The notes: generated by a model not told the origin, from the sequence alone. Counted from the first letter of the stretch, positions 10,935-23,276 are shown. The stretch: 64,000 nt of DNA from Mesodorylaimus sp. YZB2_4 (GCA_030248295.1 JASANH010000902.1:182283-246282); one strand, 5' to 3'. Made by a program: numbers and translations.

Positions 10935-12278
10935 TCAAATTAGAATCCTCTCTAGATCTCTGTCAATATAAATTCCCATTTTATCTAAAGCCTCCTTTAA
11001 TTCCGCCTTTAAATCTGGACTCCATTTTCGGCCTTTATCGTGCTTAATCGCTTCTGACTTCCAAGCGCGTACAAAATCGGAATCTATTCTATTGGCATCG
11101 ATATTCATGGATGCCAAGCTGACCATGATCATGGCGTAATCGCTGGCGTAAATGTGTTCCAACTGATTTCTTATCACTTTTAAGCATTTCCTAACAAACT
11201 CGAAGCCAGGCTTGGCTTGAATATACTCCAGATCGATAAGAATTCGAGCCACCGATTGGGGCCAGAAATCGTTGATCACTAATTCAGCTCTGCGCAACCA
11301 ATTCGATATTAGATTCGGTGATATTTCGTGCCCGCGATCAGCCACAATGCGCAAGCCTTCCAGGGTCAGGCTGAGGTTCTGTGCAGTGAAAGTGTTAATC
11401 ATATTGCTGAACTGACGATTCCAAGTGGTTGCGAATTGTTGGGGTGGATCCCACTCTAATCGACCAGCTGACCAAATGAGTTGACTCAACCCCTTGGCGT
11501 CCAGCGAGGACATGTTTCTCGAAGCTGTGTCATACAAATATTGGACCAAGTCGGACGCCTCGTCGTCATTCAAGTTGATCTTCAGCAGCAGAGATCCGTA
11601 GAAAGATCTTGTCAACTGCTGAATATTCATTCTGGTGTAAGTCGATCTGTCCATTAATAAAGTTGTCAAAGGTGCTCGCAATTGATCGATATGCAATTTC
11701 CCGCACACATAAATGGTATTCGCCAATTGCTGACCATTCAGGCGCCTGTTATAAACTAAAGTCTCCGTTTGTCGGCACCACCCTCGCAAAAACTCGTCGT
11801 CCGGATGGACGTGCAGTGCAACGAAAAGTTCCATAATACTGGTCATTTGATCGATCGATAAACTATCGACTTTTCTGGTCATCACGCGACACCATTCTTT
11901 CACAATCTCCTCGGGCAGATCTTTCTTATCCATGTGATAAATGTGCAAAACTGAGATCGGATCGCTGATGTCGGATATTCTTCTCAGCAAAGCGTGTTCC
12001 CAATTATGGAAGAACCCGTGAAAATAACGATCAGGATCAGGAATCTCTTTGGAAATCAAATACATTACTTCGATTAATTGATTGCCGCTGGCACTTCTGA
12101 GATATTTGTTCACTAGTCGGAGCCACAGCCCTTTTCGAAGGTCAGTGAAATCTTGTTGATAGCTGGATCGGTCCCTGGCCATGTGCATCATGCGCAGTAG
12201 ATCGTCCATATTCAGATCAACTGCTCTGGTGGAGGATCGATCCAAAGCATCAATGTAGGAGTTAAAATCGTGCGACAT
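10935..12278 (-). CDS. Intronless helical-repeat protein, OPR/DUF1601-like
   Basis: A 447-aa single-exon frame. From about residue 85 to 420 it is built of repeats of about 37-40 residues with a recurring pattern: a helix L..xL....L, then L.I.P, then F...W. Examples are FLRGWCRQTE, QFATTWNRQFS, LISNWLRRAEL and FVRAWKSE, each ending a unit. This layout is that of octotricopeptide (OPR) and related alpha-solenoids (FASTK-type, DUF1601), which mostly bind RNA in organelles or occur in intracellular bacteria. That role is inferred by architecture only. There is no obvious signal peptide, and a mitochondrial presequence is not evident at the ATG at 12278. Upstream stops bound the frame, with TGA two codons before TTA-GAA-CCG-GAA-GAA-ATG. 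Absence of introns contrasts with the split genes around it. Possible origins are a retrocopy, bacterial transfer, or an ancestrally intronless gene. Confidence 0.75.
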   Translation of the reverse strand: MSHDFNSYIDALDRSSTRAVDLNMDDLLRMMHMARDRSSYQQDFTDLRKGLWLRLVNKYLRSASGNQLIEVMYLISKEIPDPDRYFHGFFHNWEHALLRRISDISDPISVLHIYHMDKKDLPEEIVKEWCRVMTRKVDSLSIDQMTSIMELFVALHVHPDDEFLRGWCRQTETLVYNRRLNGQQLANTIYVCGKLHIDQLRAPLTTLLMDRSTYTRMNIQQLTRSFYGSLLLKINLNDDEASDLVQYLYDTASRNMSSLDAKGLSQLIWSAGRLEWDPPQQFATTWNRQFSNMINTFTAQNLSLTLEGLRIVADRGHEISPNLISNWLRRAELVINDFWPQSVARILIDLEYIQAKPGFEFVRKCLKVIRNQLEHIYASDYAMIMVSLASMNIDANRIDSDFVRAWKSEAIKHDKGRKWSPDLKAELKEALDKMGIYIDRDLERILI

Positions 12279-14802
12279 TTCTTCCGGTTCTAATCACTCC
12301 AGAGACTGTCTGCAAGAACTGTTCGCGATCTTCGAACGGAGTAGACGCCTGTTGGAATATTAACAAAAGAAGTCCAGTGTTGACAGAGTGTAGCCAAGCG
12401 ATGGGGCAACAAAGTTGGGTCGCCTAGAGCCAGGTAACTTTGAGTCACTAAGAGAGTATTGATTGATTGTGCATCAAAGCGGACGAGTAGATAAAAAAGC
12501 GGGAAATTATGGACTGGGTGTCCGTCGTTGCCTCGCGCGGATAAACTTCTTCGAGTAATAAAACCCATGATCAGAAAATATGCTGGGAGTGCGATGATTT
12601 GCACCCGTGCTCTTCATCAACCAATTTTATCTGCGCGTACTTGGAAACAGTGCCTGGAAACTCTTTATGAAGATAGTGTAGATGGAAGGCCCAGAGAGGA
12701 AAGCACGTTTTTATGCTCTCTGACTTTATTAGCAAAATATTTGTCAGTTATAGTTAAAAGGTCTATGAAGGTCAGATTGCACAGTGCGAAATAACTACAC
12801 TCTTCACTGAATTTTCTGATTCAGACGATTCCTTTCCGCCACATGTGCATCTTACAGGCCTTTACATTCTCATGGAAGTCGCTCTGCACCCCTTTTTATA
12901 ATCGACCGATGGGTCCTCCAAATTGTTGGCCGAGTCAATGGGCATACAGACGCACCACAAACACATATCCGGTAGGTGGCGCTGTCATGCAGGCCCGCAA
13001 CGTTGATGTTTCAAGTGTAAGTGCAGTATAAAGAGGGTTCGCCTAAAAGGCGGTGGAGAGCAGAGGGTTCTGGAAGAGATGGCCGATTTGCTAAAGGGCA
13101 ACTATAAATCAGCAGAAACTACGCGGAATATAAGTGCATCCATACCATTCGACATACGATGGTAATCGGCACTGATATGCAACCAAGTAGCTACAATAGC
13201 AGCAATCGAACAGCAGTAACCTTGGAAGCATTTCCTATGACTATATTTCGTTGGGCATAAATGCAGTATATCTCACCCGTTCAATCTTGAAAACTTGATT
13301 TTTTGAAACACTTATTTAGTCTTGAAAAACTCAAAGTCGAAAATTTAGAATAGATACGCTTGAAAAATATTTTTCATTTAAAAATAAAAAAATCAAGAGA
13401 GCAAATCCCTGAAAAACTGAAGTACATACGGCATCTGAATGACATACTGTACGCGCAGTCCTATTCGGTACAACTTGCCAGACTTATCAGGCCGTGTCTG
13501 CGATGTGATTTGAAAGTCACAGTCCCCTGTGTTTTGCTGGGCGGGGATACTGTAACTATAAAGGGCGAGGTACGCGGGGACGCAATTGCTCATGGACATT
13601 TCGACGGTGTTGTAAAAGTGCTGTATCTTTTTTCACTTCTGTGCGTATCAGTTACTGCTGTGCAGGCTAGTTGAACACACAACACTTCAAGTAGCTAGAT
13701 CGTGCTCAGAAACCGGGCGGAAAGAGACGAATTGGACGACCTATTGATGCTACAAGGACAAACGTAACGCTCGAGCGGTCCATAAAGCGTCATGGGCCAA
13801 ACCAATGGAAAGGATTCGTGGGACGGATCTATCTAGTCTCTCGCTCGTTCGCTTTCGGTCTCACTCGCACACCAGATCACCGACGGGGAAAGGGAGAACC
13901 TCGAACACAATGATGTTATAGCTATTAGATGTATCTGTGCCTACTTCAATGGCCTTGCGCCTTCGACAGCGAATACACAGTAGATTAGTTTGTATTTTAT
14001 TCCAGAAAAGACACACTACTACAGGGGTAATACGCTCACAGGTGGATGCCGACGAGTTCGCTCTGACCACGAATGCTGGAGACCAGGGCTACTGCTCTAA
14101 ACGGCCACCCGCACGGTTGCTTCCAACCAGCTGCCTGTGCTCTATGGCTAACGACAGCTGGGAGGCCGTGTCGCAGGAGAAAGGGCTGTTCTCGCTGCTA
14201 TGGAATGCCTGCTGGGGGGGCTCTGCTTGCCTGATCTCCTGCTCTTCCCAGGTTCTCTGCTTGGGGTTACTGCTAAGATTGACTTGGTCTGCTGCGATGC
14301 CATTATATATAGTCTCTTAAAAAACGCCCGCTAGGTGCTGCTGCGTTCGCAGCCGGCTAGGAAGCTAGCTGAGTGAAGCGCTCTCTCGCCGCTTGCGTAA
14401 AGTGCTGGGAAGGCTGCTGGCCTCGCTTTACAACTTGATAGTTTACATACAACAACGGGATTCTGGATGCAACTAGCCATGAGAGACCTGCTGTGATATG
14501 GTTCGCCTGACACCCACAGTATTTTTCCATGGTAACAATGTGTCCCTGCAATGACTTTTCTTGTCCTTACTCCTTGCCTAGAAGTATTGTGCACGGGGAA
14601 AAAGCCCATCGGTCAAAAGGGGATACAAAAGGGCGAGCATCAGTCATGCTCACAAGGCGCAGATACTTTCTTCCTGCGAAAATGAAGAGGAATGAAAACA
14701 TCAGAAATAGTGTCTTCATCATGTGTCTTCATTCGTCACAAAAAAAGAGGCAACTTGGAACAGTCACAGCCAAAGTTGTCAAATGCATCGCCAAGGAATT
14801 GA
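12279..14802. other. Intergenic region, no firm gene
   Basis: Contains TATA-like elements near 12894 and 13027-13033. A 28-codon frame starts at 13081 (MADLLKGNYKSAETTRNI...) and could be a first exon with donor GTAATC at 13160, but no downstream exon was identified. Frames of 104 and 127 codons (13360-13674 and 13937-14320, +) look non-coding. A 104-codon minus frame (12290-12604) lies just upstream of the helical-repeat gene in a different reading frame. Confidence 0.4.
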
Positions 14803-17800
14803 TCATTGTGGCCCTTTACAGTCAAACCGATCGCGGATCCATCGTCCGAATGTGTCGCTCGAGAGCGATGTCAGGTTTATGGAGAAGGGGAGACAGCGCC
14901 TGTTGTCATCGCAAGGAATGTCGCTTTCCAGGCAATCTGCGATAAAGGTCGTGTTAGTCAGCTTTTTTGAATCAGAACCAGAAATTTCTGGTGTCATCCA
15001 CTTACAAAAACAATTCTTTTCGTCCTCACCACCAGGACAATCCAAATTATAATCACAACGTTGATAATAAGGCAGGCATGTGACACTGTCCGAGCATAAA
15101 AACCCATCATTCTCCTCGTCGCCGCATCGACTGCTGCTGGTCACTGGCCGGTTGGAAGGCAGACTGGGCGCTGTGGTGGCAATCTGCTCGATGGCCGAAT
15201 CGTGCGAGCAGTACAGCTCGTCAGACCCGTCCATTTCGCAGTCCCAACCGCCGTCGCATCGGTAAAAATTATATACGCATTTGCCGCTAAAACATTGGAA
15301 TCCTGTGCACGTCCTGTCGGCACCCACCGAAAGTGACGAGGAGGACAGGTCGATTACAGTCGAAGACAGAACTGATCGAATCCACTCCAAATATTTGCTC
15401 GCACGTGTCCAAATACCGGGCACGTTGGCCCTGGCGCATCCGTTGCCCGTACTCGTAATGCCGGCCAAGTACCTGGAACGGTCCGTGGGATTGGCGCACA
15501 GAAGGGGCCCCCCAGAGTCGCCCTGAAACACGAATTAATCGAGTCAACGACGCGTGTTAGCGAGCAAGGCTCACCTGGCAGGCGTCCTTTCTGTCCAGTC
15601 CGTGCCCGAGACACAAATGACCATCGGTTATGTAGGAACGAAAGAATTCGGGGGTGGAATTGCATCGCTCGTTGTTGATCACTGACAAATCTACTTGACG
15701 GAGTTCGTCAGCTGAAAAACAAAACTGCTTATTTCAGGTTTGAAAAGCAATGTGGAGTTACCGCCTTCAAAATCTGGTGTTTTCCGATTATATAGTATGT
15801 GATGTATGAGGATGCTTCCATTCTGTAACTAACCTTGATTGTCCCGGACAGAATTTCCTGCCTCGGACTTGTGGTCCTTTCGTTTCCCGAGAATCCTCAC
15901 AGTAGTTTGCTTTGCTGAATTCTCTGAAGCGACTGGTGAGGGGCTTATCATAGTCGGGTTAAGGACAGGCGCCAAAGTCTTGGAGTGGCTGCTATCGGGA
16001 GATTTTTCTCGAAATATTCAGCGATAAGCTAAGTTGCTGTCAGCGACAGTTTCATAGAGAAAAATGTGTTCTAACAAGCTGATATAACTTCGAGGCTTGA
16101 GTTTTCGTTTTCAGTTTTTATCGAAGATTTTCCGCATATTTTTGCGATACAAATAGAAAAAATTCGTTATAACGTTAAACATAATAAAAACGGAGAAAGT
16201 AAAACAAAAATAACCAGTCGATAAAACACATTTTTCTCGACTTAATTGTCGCTGACATCAGCTCAGGTTGCCACTAAAAATTTTGAGAAAACTTGGCCGA
16301 AAGCGGCGAAGGTACAAAAACGCATTTCGACAGGCGCATGTGCACCCGACTATAATTTGGCCCTGAAATCGCCACATATTCTACTGGACGGAGGGAGTTC
16401 AAAAAGTTCGTAGCCTAAATACGCTCGGCTGATCATGAGCTGCAGCGGTATACTTTGTAGCTTTGCTCTGCCACACACTCCACTGAAACCTCTTGCAAAA
16501 CAGGGAAATGCTTCGTCGACAAAGAAGATAGATGGAATTTAATGAATTCAAATGAATTTAATCAAATTTTGTTCAGACTACGAACTTTTTTGAACTCTCC
16601 TCGTAGAAGTATCTTGATTAATGCGGGAAGTCGTTGGCTAGAAATGCTCTCACCGCCCCGGGGCATCGGCTCGCGAAAAGTCTCCCCTATGGCTGATATA
16701 GCACGGCCATTGGTCTTCCCAGTCTCGCTATCTGACCACTGGCATATTCGATCATGAAAAATTCACGATGGAAATGTTCCACTAGAACCCCGGAACATCC
16801 CAGATGCCTGGCTGCTTGTAAGAGTCCGACCCGGATTATTGCGGGTTTGTATGTGGAAAACGTGAAAGTAAATACAATAACTCACAAAATTGAAGTCCTT
16901 CTTCCATCATATAACCCCAGCCGAACACAGTGCACGTGTCTCCATCCTTAGGCTCATCCGCATCAGAATCATCCCCACGGGGCAGACAAGGCGGTTGTAT
17001 GGCTGCGCTGAATGTGACTGGTCGATCCAATCTGATCAAGGCGATATCATTGGTCTCCACATTGACATCAGTGAAATTGGGGTGCCTGATAGCGGCAACT
17101 ATATTTCTCGTGATTGTATTCGGACTCCAAGATTGTTGTCTGTACATGCCCAGCCGAGCGATCCAACGTCGACGAAGTTCAGAGCTGAAATTCAAATTGT
17201 CTTGACAACATCCCTCAATGTTTGGAATTTGTTGAAATGCAATAAACAAGTCTAAATTTGTTTCAACTGAAATAACCTACGTTCTAAAGCAATGAGCAGC
17301 AGTGATTAGCCACAAATTATTCAGGACCACCGCGTGGCACACCATCTCGCCATCGCGATACAACGCCACAGTCCACGGGTTGCAGTAGGCCCCTGTTTCC
17401 GTGCCACCAACGATGCGCTTCCGTGGAGTTCGGCAGAACGGAAGGTGACCACAGACTAAAATTCAGACACGGTCACTTGGCATCGATTCAGGGCAGATCC
17501 CCGAGTGCACCATATCCGCCCTCCCGGCCTGCACTATTGCATCCCGAGCATAAAAGACAGTAGCCTTACCAAATTCATCGCAAGCAACGTAAAGCGCTTT
17601 TCGATTTGGACAAGATGACCTGCAACAAAGTCGTAGGATAAATTCTGCAGATAAACAGAAACTACTTACTTTTTTTGAAAAACAGGTTGTGAGGTGGGGG
17701 AAATATTGCCGTTACCCGTACTCGTAAAGCAACCATTGACTCTGCTGTCGGTCAGTATTCTTAGATCAGAATAGAGGACTGACCTAAAATGAGGATTCTG

Positions 17801-20800
17801 ACAATGACAGCCGGGGGGAGTCAGTCAGCTCCTCCATCCTCTCCAACGTCGAAGCAAAGGTGTCTGCCCTCCTGCAGAGTCAGAAAGGATTCCAGCGGGT
17901 CACGTCAAATTGGATGTGAAGGAAAGTGCAGCTAGTCAGCTCCTCCATCCTCTCCAAGGGTGTCGGGCCCCTCCTTCAGTCAGAAAGTCTTATCCTCGCA
18001 TCAAAAAAGTTGACTGACGGTGAGTAAGTGGCAGAGTATGGATCAAAAACTTGAGCCCTGACCAGGAATCGAACCCACTCTTCCACACATGACGTACCCA
18101 TAACCAGCCCATTGGCACACGTGGTGTCCCAACTGTCCAATATCCTCGCTGGTGCTCACTGGGTGCCACACTCCATTCTGCCGCCTGAACGCATACCCGA
18201 AATCGTAATAGGCGCGGTAATTGGGAACTAAAGTCGCGTCCAAATTTGGCGCCAGCATCCCTGAGAGGAAACAGCTGATGTGAGTTAGGGAGAAACGCAT
18301 TTTTTGAGGAGTTTTCTGGGCTATATTCTTACAACAGTTGTTTTCGTCTTGTCCATCAGGGCAATCAGGTTTGCCATCGCAAACCTGACTGAGTGCGATG
18401 CAATCGCTGCTGACAAGGCATCGAAACGATGACCGGTAGCCCGATGTGTTGGAACACTGGTAGGCTGAAAATGGGCTGTGTCTGAAGATCACTTGATGCC
18501 AGGCGAGGCGACACTTGCAAAGTTGGTTTCATAACTATTTTTGGTGGGTTGCCTTAATGAGCCCAGGTCGACTTGGCGTGGGGTCCAGATGGACCCTCCC
18601 CCCCCCCCGCCACAGCGCAGTGGCCAACAGCACTGTCACCCGGCAGACCGCTCACCGCAGTCCTTTTCATCTTCTTCGCCGGGGCAATCGGCATACCCGT
18701 CACATAACTTGCGAGCCGCGGTTGAGCGTAACACATCTGCACATGCTGAAATCGAGAAATTCCAACTTGGAATACACTTTTTTGGGTGAAATATCGACAC
18801 TTACAGCAATTGTACTCATCGCTAGCATCCGCGCAATCCTTCACTTTATTGCACCTTTTATTCGCTATGATACACCTGCCATCGCTGCGACACTGAATTT
18901 GGTTTGGATTCGGGCAGGGCGGAAAATTGGATTTCGAGTCCGCTGCAACAGATTACATGTAATCAAAGGAAAATCCTCGAGAAAACTGCTACTTACCAGC
19001 TGATAATTTTGTGGTTGGGAAGAGTGGTGGTGGATTGTTGCTGGTTATGCGCTGCCCATCGATAAAGTCCGTCATGGTCTGGCCCACCAAATAAGACGAT
19101 GTGGAATTTGTGGTGGCAAATGCAGAAAACGAATTCGGAATGGTTGCCAGTGGTTCAGCGTGCGATGAATAAGATGAGTTAGGCCCAACAGGTTGAGCAT
19201 TGATTGTGGAATCTGCAGCAGGTGATAGATTTTATGCAAGTGCAGTAAGGCTGTCTCATGGGGATGTTTGAATGTAAAGGGTTGCGGGCAGGCTGGATTG
19301 CCGCATAAACGGTCTGTCGTGAACAAGTATTGTGAGGTGCTCAGCACCCGCTTTTGAGTTTGGAACGACGCAGGCCAGTCGGGTTCGCTATTAAGACAAG
19401 GTTTTTAAGAGACTCGACCCGGGGCTGGCCAGTCGACTCTTTTGACCACTTTTTTTTAAATGCTCTATCGAAAGTACTCACGAAACTGATTGTCTTAGCC
19501 GCAGTAAATTTTTTTTAAAATGCCTATATATGGAAATGAAACACTTTAAAGGTCAAAAAGGGTCACTTTTAGTCAAAAAATCATAACTTGCATCGTTTTG
19601 GGGCTAGAACACTTTTACAAAAATGACCGCTACATTTCAAGAAATCTGAAACTTTTTTAAAACTAGCCTTGCGACAATCGTTTATTGGGTAATATTCGAA
19701 AAACCTTTTGTGATTAGTCGTTGTCAGGCAAATAATCGGTTATGGGTAAATTACAGAAGCCCGATCTCCCTGGTTTTTTCGCAAAAATAGTAGCCTGGGG
19801 TCACAACATCATGAAACAACCCCAATTTTCGCACTACAGACCACAGTTATTGTGCACATGTCTCATAAGTGCGCCCCATTTCGGCAGTTATAGCTGATCA
19901 TGCTCGATCATTTCAGCATTAGTCACGCTGATCAGTAATAGCCTATCTCGTAGCCCTTGAAAAGAGCTTTGAAATGGTTTTCACCGCGTCAAAATTCGCT
20001 CATATTTACCAGAGATATTAAAGAGAACTCAAATTCGGAAGGAGTGCCTGCAGAACGAACCTTTTAAATTTCCCGCCTGCGCGCCGCTTATGACATAAGA
20101 GCGGGGTTGGCTGCTGACTCTAGAAATCGCGACAAAATATATAACTTCATCACTTTTTCACCATGTGTCAGTCTAATTTTGTACTGAAGTATCTGTCTTT
20201 CGCGTAAAATAAAAATTTTTAAGTTTTCTGGCGATTTCAAAAGTAAGCAGCCAACCCCGCTCTTCTGTCATAAGCGGCACGCGGGCGGGAAATTCAAAAG
20301 TAGCGTCCCGCAAGCACTTATTGCCGAATTGGAGTTTTCTCCAATATCTTGGGTAAAAATGAACGAGCTTTGGCACAGAAGCAGATTTTTAAGCTCTTTT
20401 CAAGGGCTAGAAGATGCTATGACTGATCAGCGTGTCTAATCAACAGCTGAAATGATCGATCATGGTCAACCAAAATTGCCCAATCGAGGCGCAGTTATCA
20501 GCCATGTGCCCAATAACTGTGGTCCGTAGTGCGAAAATTAGGGTGGTTTTATGATGTTGTGACCCCAGGCTACTATTTCAGTGAAAAAACTGCGATATTC
20601 GTCTTTCATGAGTCACCTATAATCGATTATGTGCCTGATCATGACTATTCACGAATGGTTTTTTGAATATCTCATGAACGAGTATAGCTAGGCTAATTTC
20701 AAAAAAAAGTTTTAGATTCCTTTAAATGTAGTGGTCTTTTCTGCATTTTAAAAATTGTTCTAGCCAAAAAACTAAGCAAGTTATGACTTTTTGACCAGAG

Positions 20801-22199
20801 TGACCTTTTCTGACCTTCGAAGCGCTTCATTTCCGCATATAGGCATTTTAGAAAAATTTTACTGCGGCCAAGACAATCAGTTCTGTGAGTACTTTCTATA
20901 GAGCCTATAAAAAAGGGGGCAAAAACGTCGACTAGCCAAGTATATTTCATTTGGGTCGAATCTCTCAGAAACCCTCTCTGCAAGAAGGTTCCGTCTCCAT
21001 GTTTTCGACCCAGCGATTTCGTCCCTAATCCACGAACACTCGCAGACGCCATATCTTCGTCTGTTAGTAAAGCATCAATAAACCAGGACGGGGCCACACT
21101 GGTCACATGCTGGCTTATGTACACTTATGTCATGCCATGCTTCGCCCATAGCCAAGCTCCATACAGCGCACTCGAGGACTAAAGAACACATATTTGACAG
21201 CCATTTTCCACCTAGGCGGGAGTCGAACCGCCCCGCCCCCCCGGGAACCAGCGAAGGTAAGCTGCACCACAATGGTCCAGTTCCACTTCAAAATAACCCA
21301 CTCTGCTTCACTGGAAGGTTTCACTGACTATGTCTTACTTGACTGGCAAAGTTCCTTCAACCTGTCGGCGCTATACACCATTTTCACAGATCTAATACAA
21401 CTTAAAATTCGAATTTCCCGCTGCAAGCCGCTTGTGAAAAATTTACATTTGAAAGTTCCCTTTTTTCAAGCATGTGCGCGCGCCGCTCTTGACAGCTTTT
21501 TAACAGAATAAAAACTACTTCTGGCTTTTTTATTTGAAAACAAAACAAATAAAAGCCATAAATTAGGAAAACTATCAGCAGAAAATTTCTGTCAGTAAAA
21601 GTAGCGCACAAATTTTAAAGCGATGGACTTTTTATCTATGAAAAAGCGTCATAGACAGATTAAAGCGGGAAATTCAAATTTTCCTGTCGGAAACCTGTGA
21701 AATGGTCTATACTTCGACAATACACTGCGGTATCATATCCTGATGCAGATGCTCTGTGGGATCCACCTCTCACTGGTCACCTCTCTCCATCGCTCTACAG
21801 CCTGGACAACAGGGTGCAAGCGACTGGAAGACACGAAACGTAGCATTAACTGCCGCAACCCTTTTCCCGCCTCACTACCCGTCTGCCCTAGCTCGCAGCA
21901 CCCACTCACTTTTTTCAGATGAATTGCCGAACAAGATGCTGCCCAACGTCAACCAAATTAGGACAATAGCCCCGATCAATAAGGCCACCACGAGTGTGCT
22001 GGCAATAGCAACGATGGTCAAGCATTGCCTGTGTCTTCGACGTAATCTGAGGGAATTCGAGGATGAAGTACTCGGAGGGGTCTGCAGTGGAAAAATCCCT
22101 TTAATTTCTCATTTTCCCTAAGCAGGACGCAAATACTTGTCTCGCAGTCGACGGCACGACACGGACGTCGGTGGGCGCCACTCGGTGATTGCTGACCAT
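14803..22199 (-). CDS. Type II transmembrane serine protease with LDLa and SRCR modules on the N-terminal side and extra C-terminal LDLa modules
   Basis: Thirteen exons (minus): 22137-22199, 21910-22081, 18997-19212, 18805-18942, 18656-18745, 18333-18464, 18098-18260, 17670-17783, 17570-17619, 17281-17455, 16886-17184, 15575-15711, 14803-15522. They sum to 2469 nt (822 aa), phases consistent. The short cytosolic N-terminus ends in LRLRRRHRQ, followed by a signal anchor (residues about 41-72). Then come a Ser/Thr/Pro stem, three LDLa modules ([33 protein letters not shown]; the second has fewer Cys than usual) and an SRCR-like module (about 271-380). The protease activates at RKR|IVGG (about 394). 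His is in TAAHC, Asp in NDIALI, Ser in DACQGDSGGP; Asp six residues before Ser predicts trypsin-like specificity. Two LDLa modules follow ([23 protein letters not shown]) with a partial third. Corin-like TTSPs end at the protease, whereas insect Nudel has LDLa after one. The 2.7-kb third intron is swollen by transposons. Confidence 0.85.
16391..16602. mobile_element. Small MITE in serine protease intron
   Basis: Left GGAGTTCAAAAAGTTCGTAG and right CTACGAACTTTTTTGAACTC form inverted ends of about 24 bp around a 160-bp core with no coding capacity. Similarity extends weakly outward on both sides, so the exact ends and any target duplication are uncertain. Confidence 0.65.
17818..17970. repeat. 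Direct duplication in SRCR intron
   Basis: GTCAGCTCCTCCATCCTCTC occurs twice about 120 bp apart with similar following sequence (a CTCCAA... GTC... CAGTCAGAAAG pattern). A local tandem duplication inside the intron at 17784-18097. Confidence 0.6.
19399..20980. mobile_element. Large fold-back element FB2 inside serine protease intron
   Basis: Same organisation as FB1: it begins AAGAGACTCGACCCGGGGCT and ends with the inverted GGGTCGAATCTCTCAGAAAC. Mirrored arms carry ACTGATTGTCTTAGCCGCAG / CGGCCAAGACAATCAG and TTATTGTGCACATG / CATGTGCCCAATAA. The centre near 20180 is not a clean palindrome. It differs from FB1 by many substitutions, so the copies are not recent sisters. Confidence 0.82.
21126..21260 (-). 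repeat. tRNA-derived SINE (family S), minus orientation
   Basis: Reads inverted: the tail end TGTCATGCCATGC, then GCGCACTCGAGGACTAAAGA, ATTTGACAGCCATTTTCCAC, and the B-box complement GGGAGTCGAACCGCC. It lies in the large intron of the serine protease. Confidence 0.65.
21378..21709. mobile_element. MITE family C, copy 1
   Basis: Ends are CCATTTTCACAGATC and GTGAAATGGTC, with an inner inverted pair GAATTTCCCGCTGCAAGCCG / GCGGGAAATTCAAAT. The core carries ACTACTTCTGGC and GCAGAAAATTTCTGTCA. The second copy, 24040-24382, is alignable throughout. Confidence 0.75.
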
Positions 22200-23271
22200 C
22201 TCGATTGTGACCGGCAGTGAGCACAGTCTCGCAATGAGGTCATTCGAAAAACATGGATGTGTACATCTAAAAAGTGGGAATTTGTCCAGGTTCCTCCAAA
22301 CATGGCAATAATTAAAATAAAAACTAAATATAACTTGGAAAAATGTGAGTGAAGGCGTGTGATCACGTTTCCCTCAACAACACATGCGCTTCACACTAGT
22401 CTTCCCACCAGCAGAATACAAAACTAAGTCACTAAGCAACCATCGAACAATAGCGAGATAGAAAAGGCGTCCTTAGTTCGCCATTTTCATCATCAATAGA
22501 CACACACCTGAGCAAAGTACAAGTTTTACTCCCGCATTATTTCACACACACACCATTGAAACCGAAAATAAAGGTCCTACTGTGCACTAGAACGAAAAAT
22601 TAAAAGAAAACCGAGTTTCACCAGTGAATAATAACAAGTTGATAGAAATTGGGATCGATGGTAGAGGACTCTGATTGGCCGCACAATCCTCTTTCATGCT
22701 CCAAATAACCAGAAAACAGGACGACCAAACTGGACTAAACTCGTGTTGAATGGCTGAATTATATTCGATAGTTTGGAAAAACTCAATCTCGTAAAAAATA
22801 AATGTATTTGCAAATCAATTTTTTAAAACTTCAAAAATTTTAAAAAAGTTAAAAAATTTTTAAAAATTCCAAAAATTTTAAAAATTCCAAAAATTTTAAT
22901 TCAAAAAATTTTTTAAAATTCTAAAAATTTTTAAAAATTCTAAAAATTTTTAAAAACAATAAAAATTTTTAAAAATTCCAAAAATTTTGCCAAAATTCAA
23001 AAATTTGAAAACTTAAAAAAATTTGAAAAATTCGGAAGTTTTAAAAAAAACTTTGAAGAAATTGAAATTGAAACCGAAAAATTTTAAAAGTTCTGGCCGC
23101 TGTTATATATTACTATTACTCATGGTGACTATCACCAATAATTTAGAGTGAATACTGTCAAGTTTTTTCGATGAATCAAACGATTACAGTTCCTGTTTCC
23201 CAAAATTCGTTGCGCATTCGGCCAAAGTCCTATGGAATTTTTCTTTCAGCACCCGACAAGAGGAGTGTTTT
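22200..23271. other. Intergenic, AT-rich low-complexity DNA
   Basis: 5' flank of the serine protease. From about 22795 to 23090 it is a run of TTTAAAAATTTTT-type sequence, giving imperfect tandem and self-complementary AT-rich DNA. No gene recognised. Confidence 0.6.
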
Positions 23272-23276
23272 TTATT
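23270..23276 (-). terminator. AATAAA poly(A) signal overlapping the phosphatase stop codon
   Basis: On the minus strand the last codons read CAA-TAA followed by A, so AATAAA begins inside the last sense codon. Whether cleavage occurs shortly after cannot be seen from sequence. Confidence 0.4.

Noticed and set aside
12290-12604. 104-codon minus-strand frame as an N-terminal exon of the helical-repeat gene
   Set aside because: It is out of frame with the 12278 start, and no splice pair joining the two in phase was found.
20699-21124. 141-codon minus-strand frame
   Set aside because: It is made of fold-back arm sequence plus SINE-adjacent DNA inside an intron.
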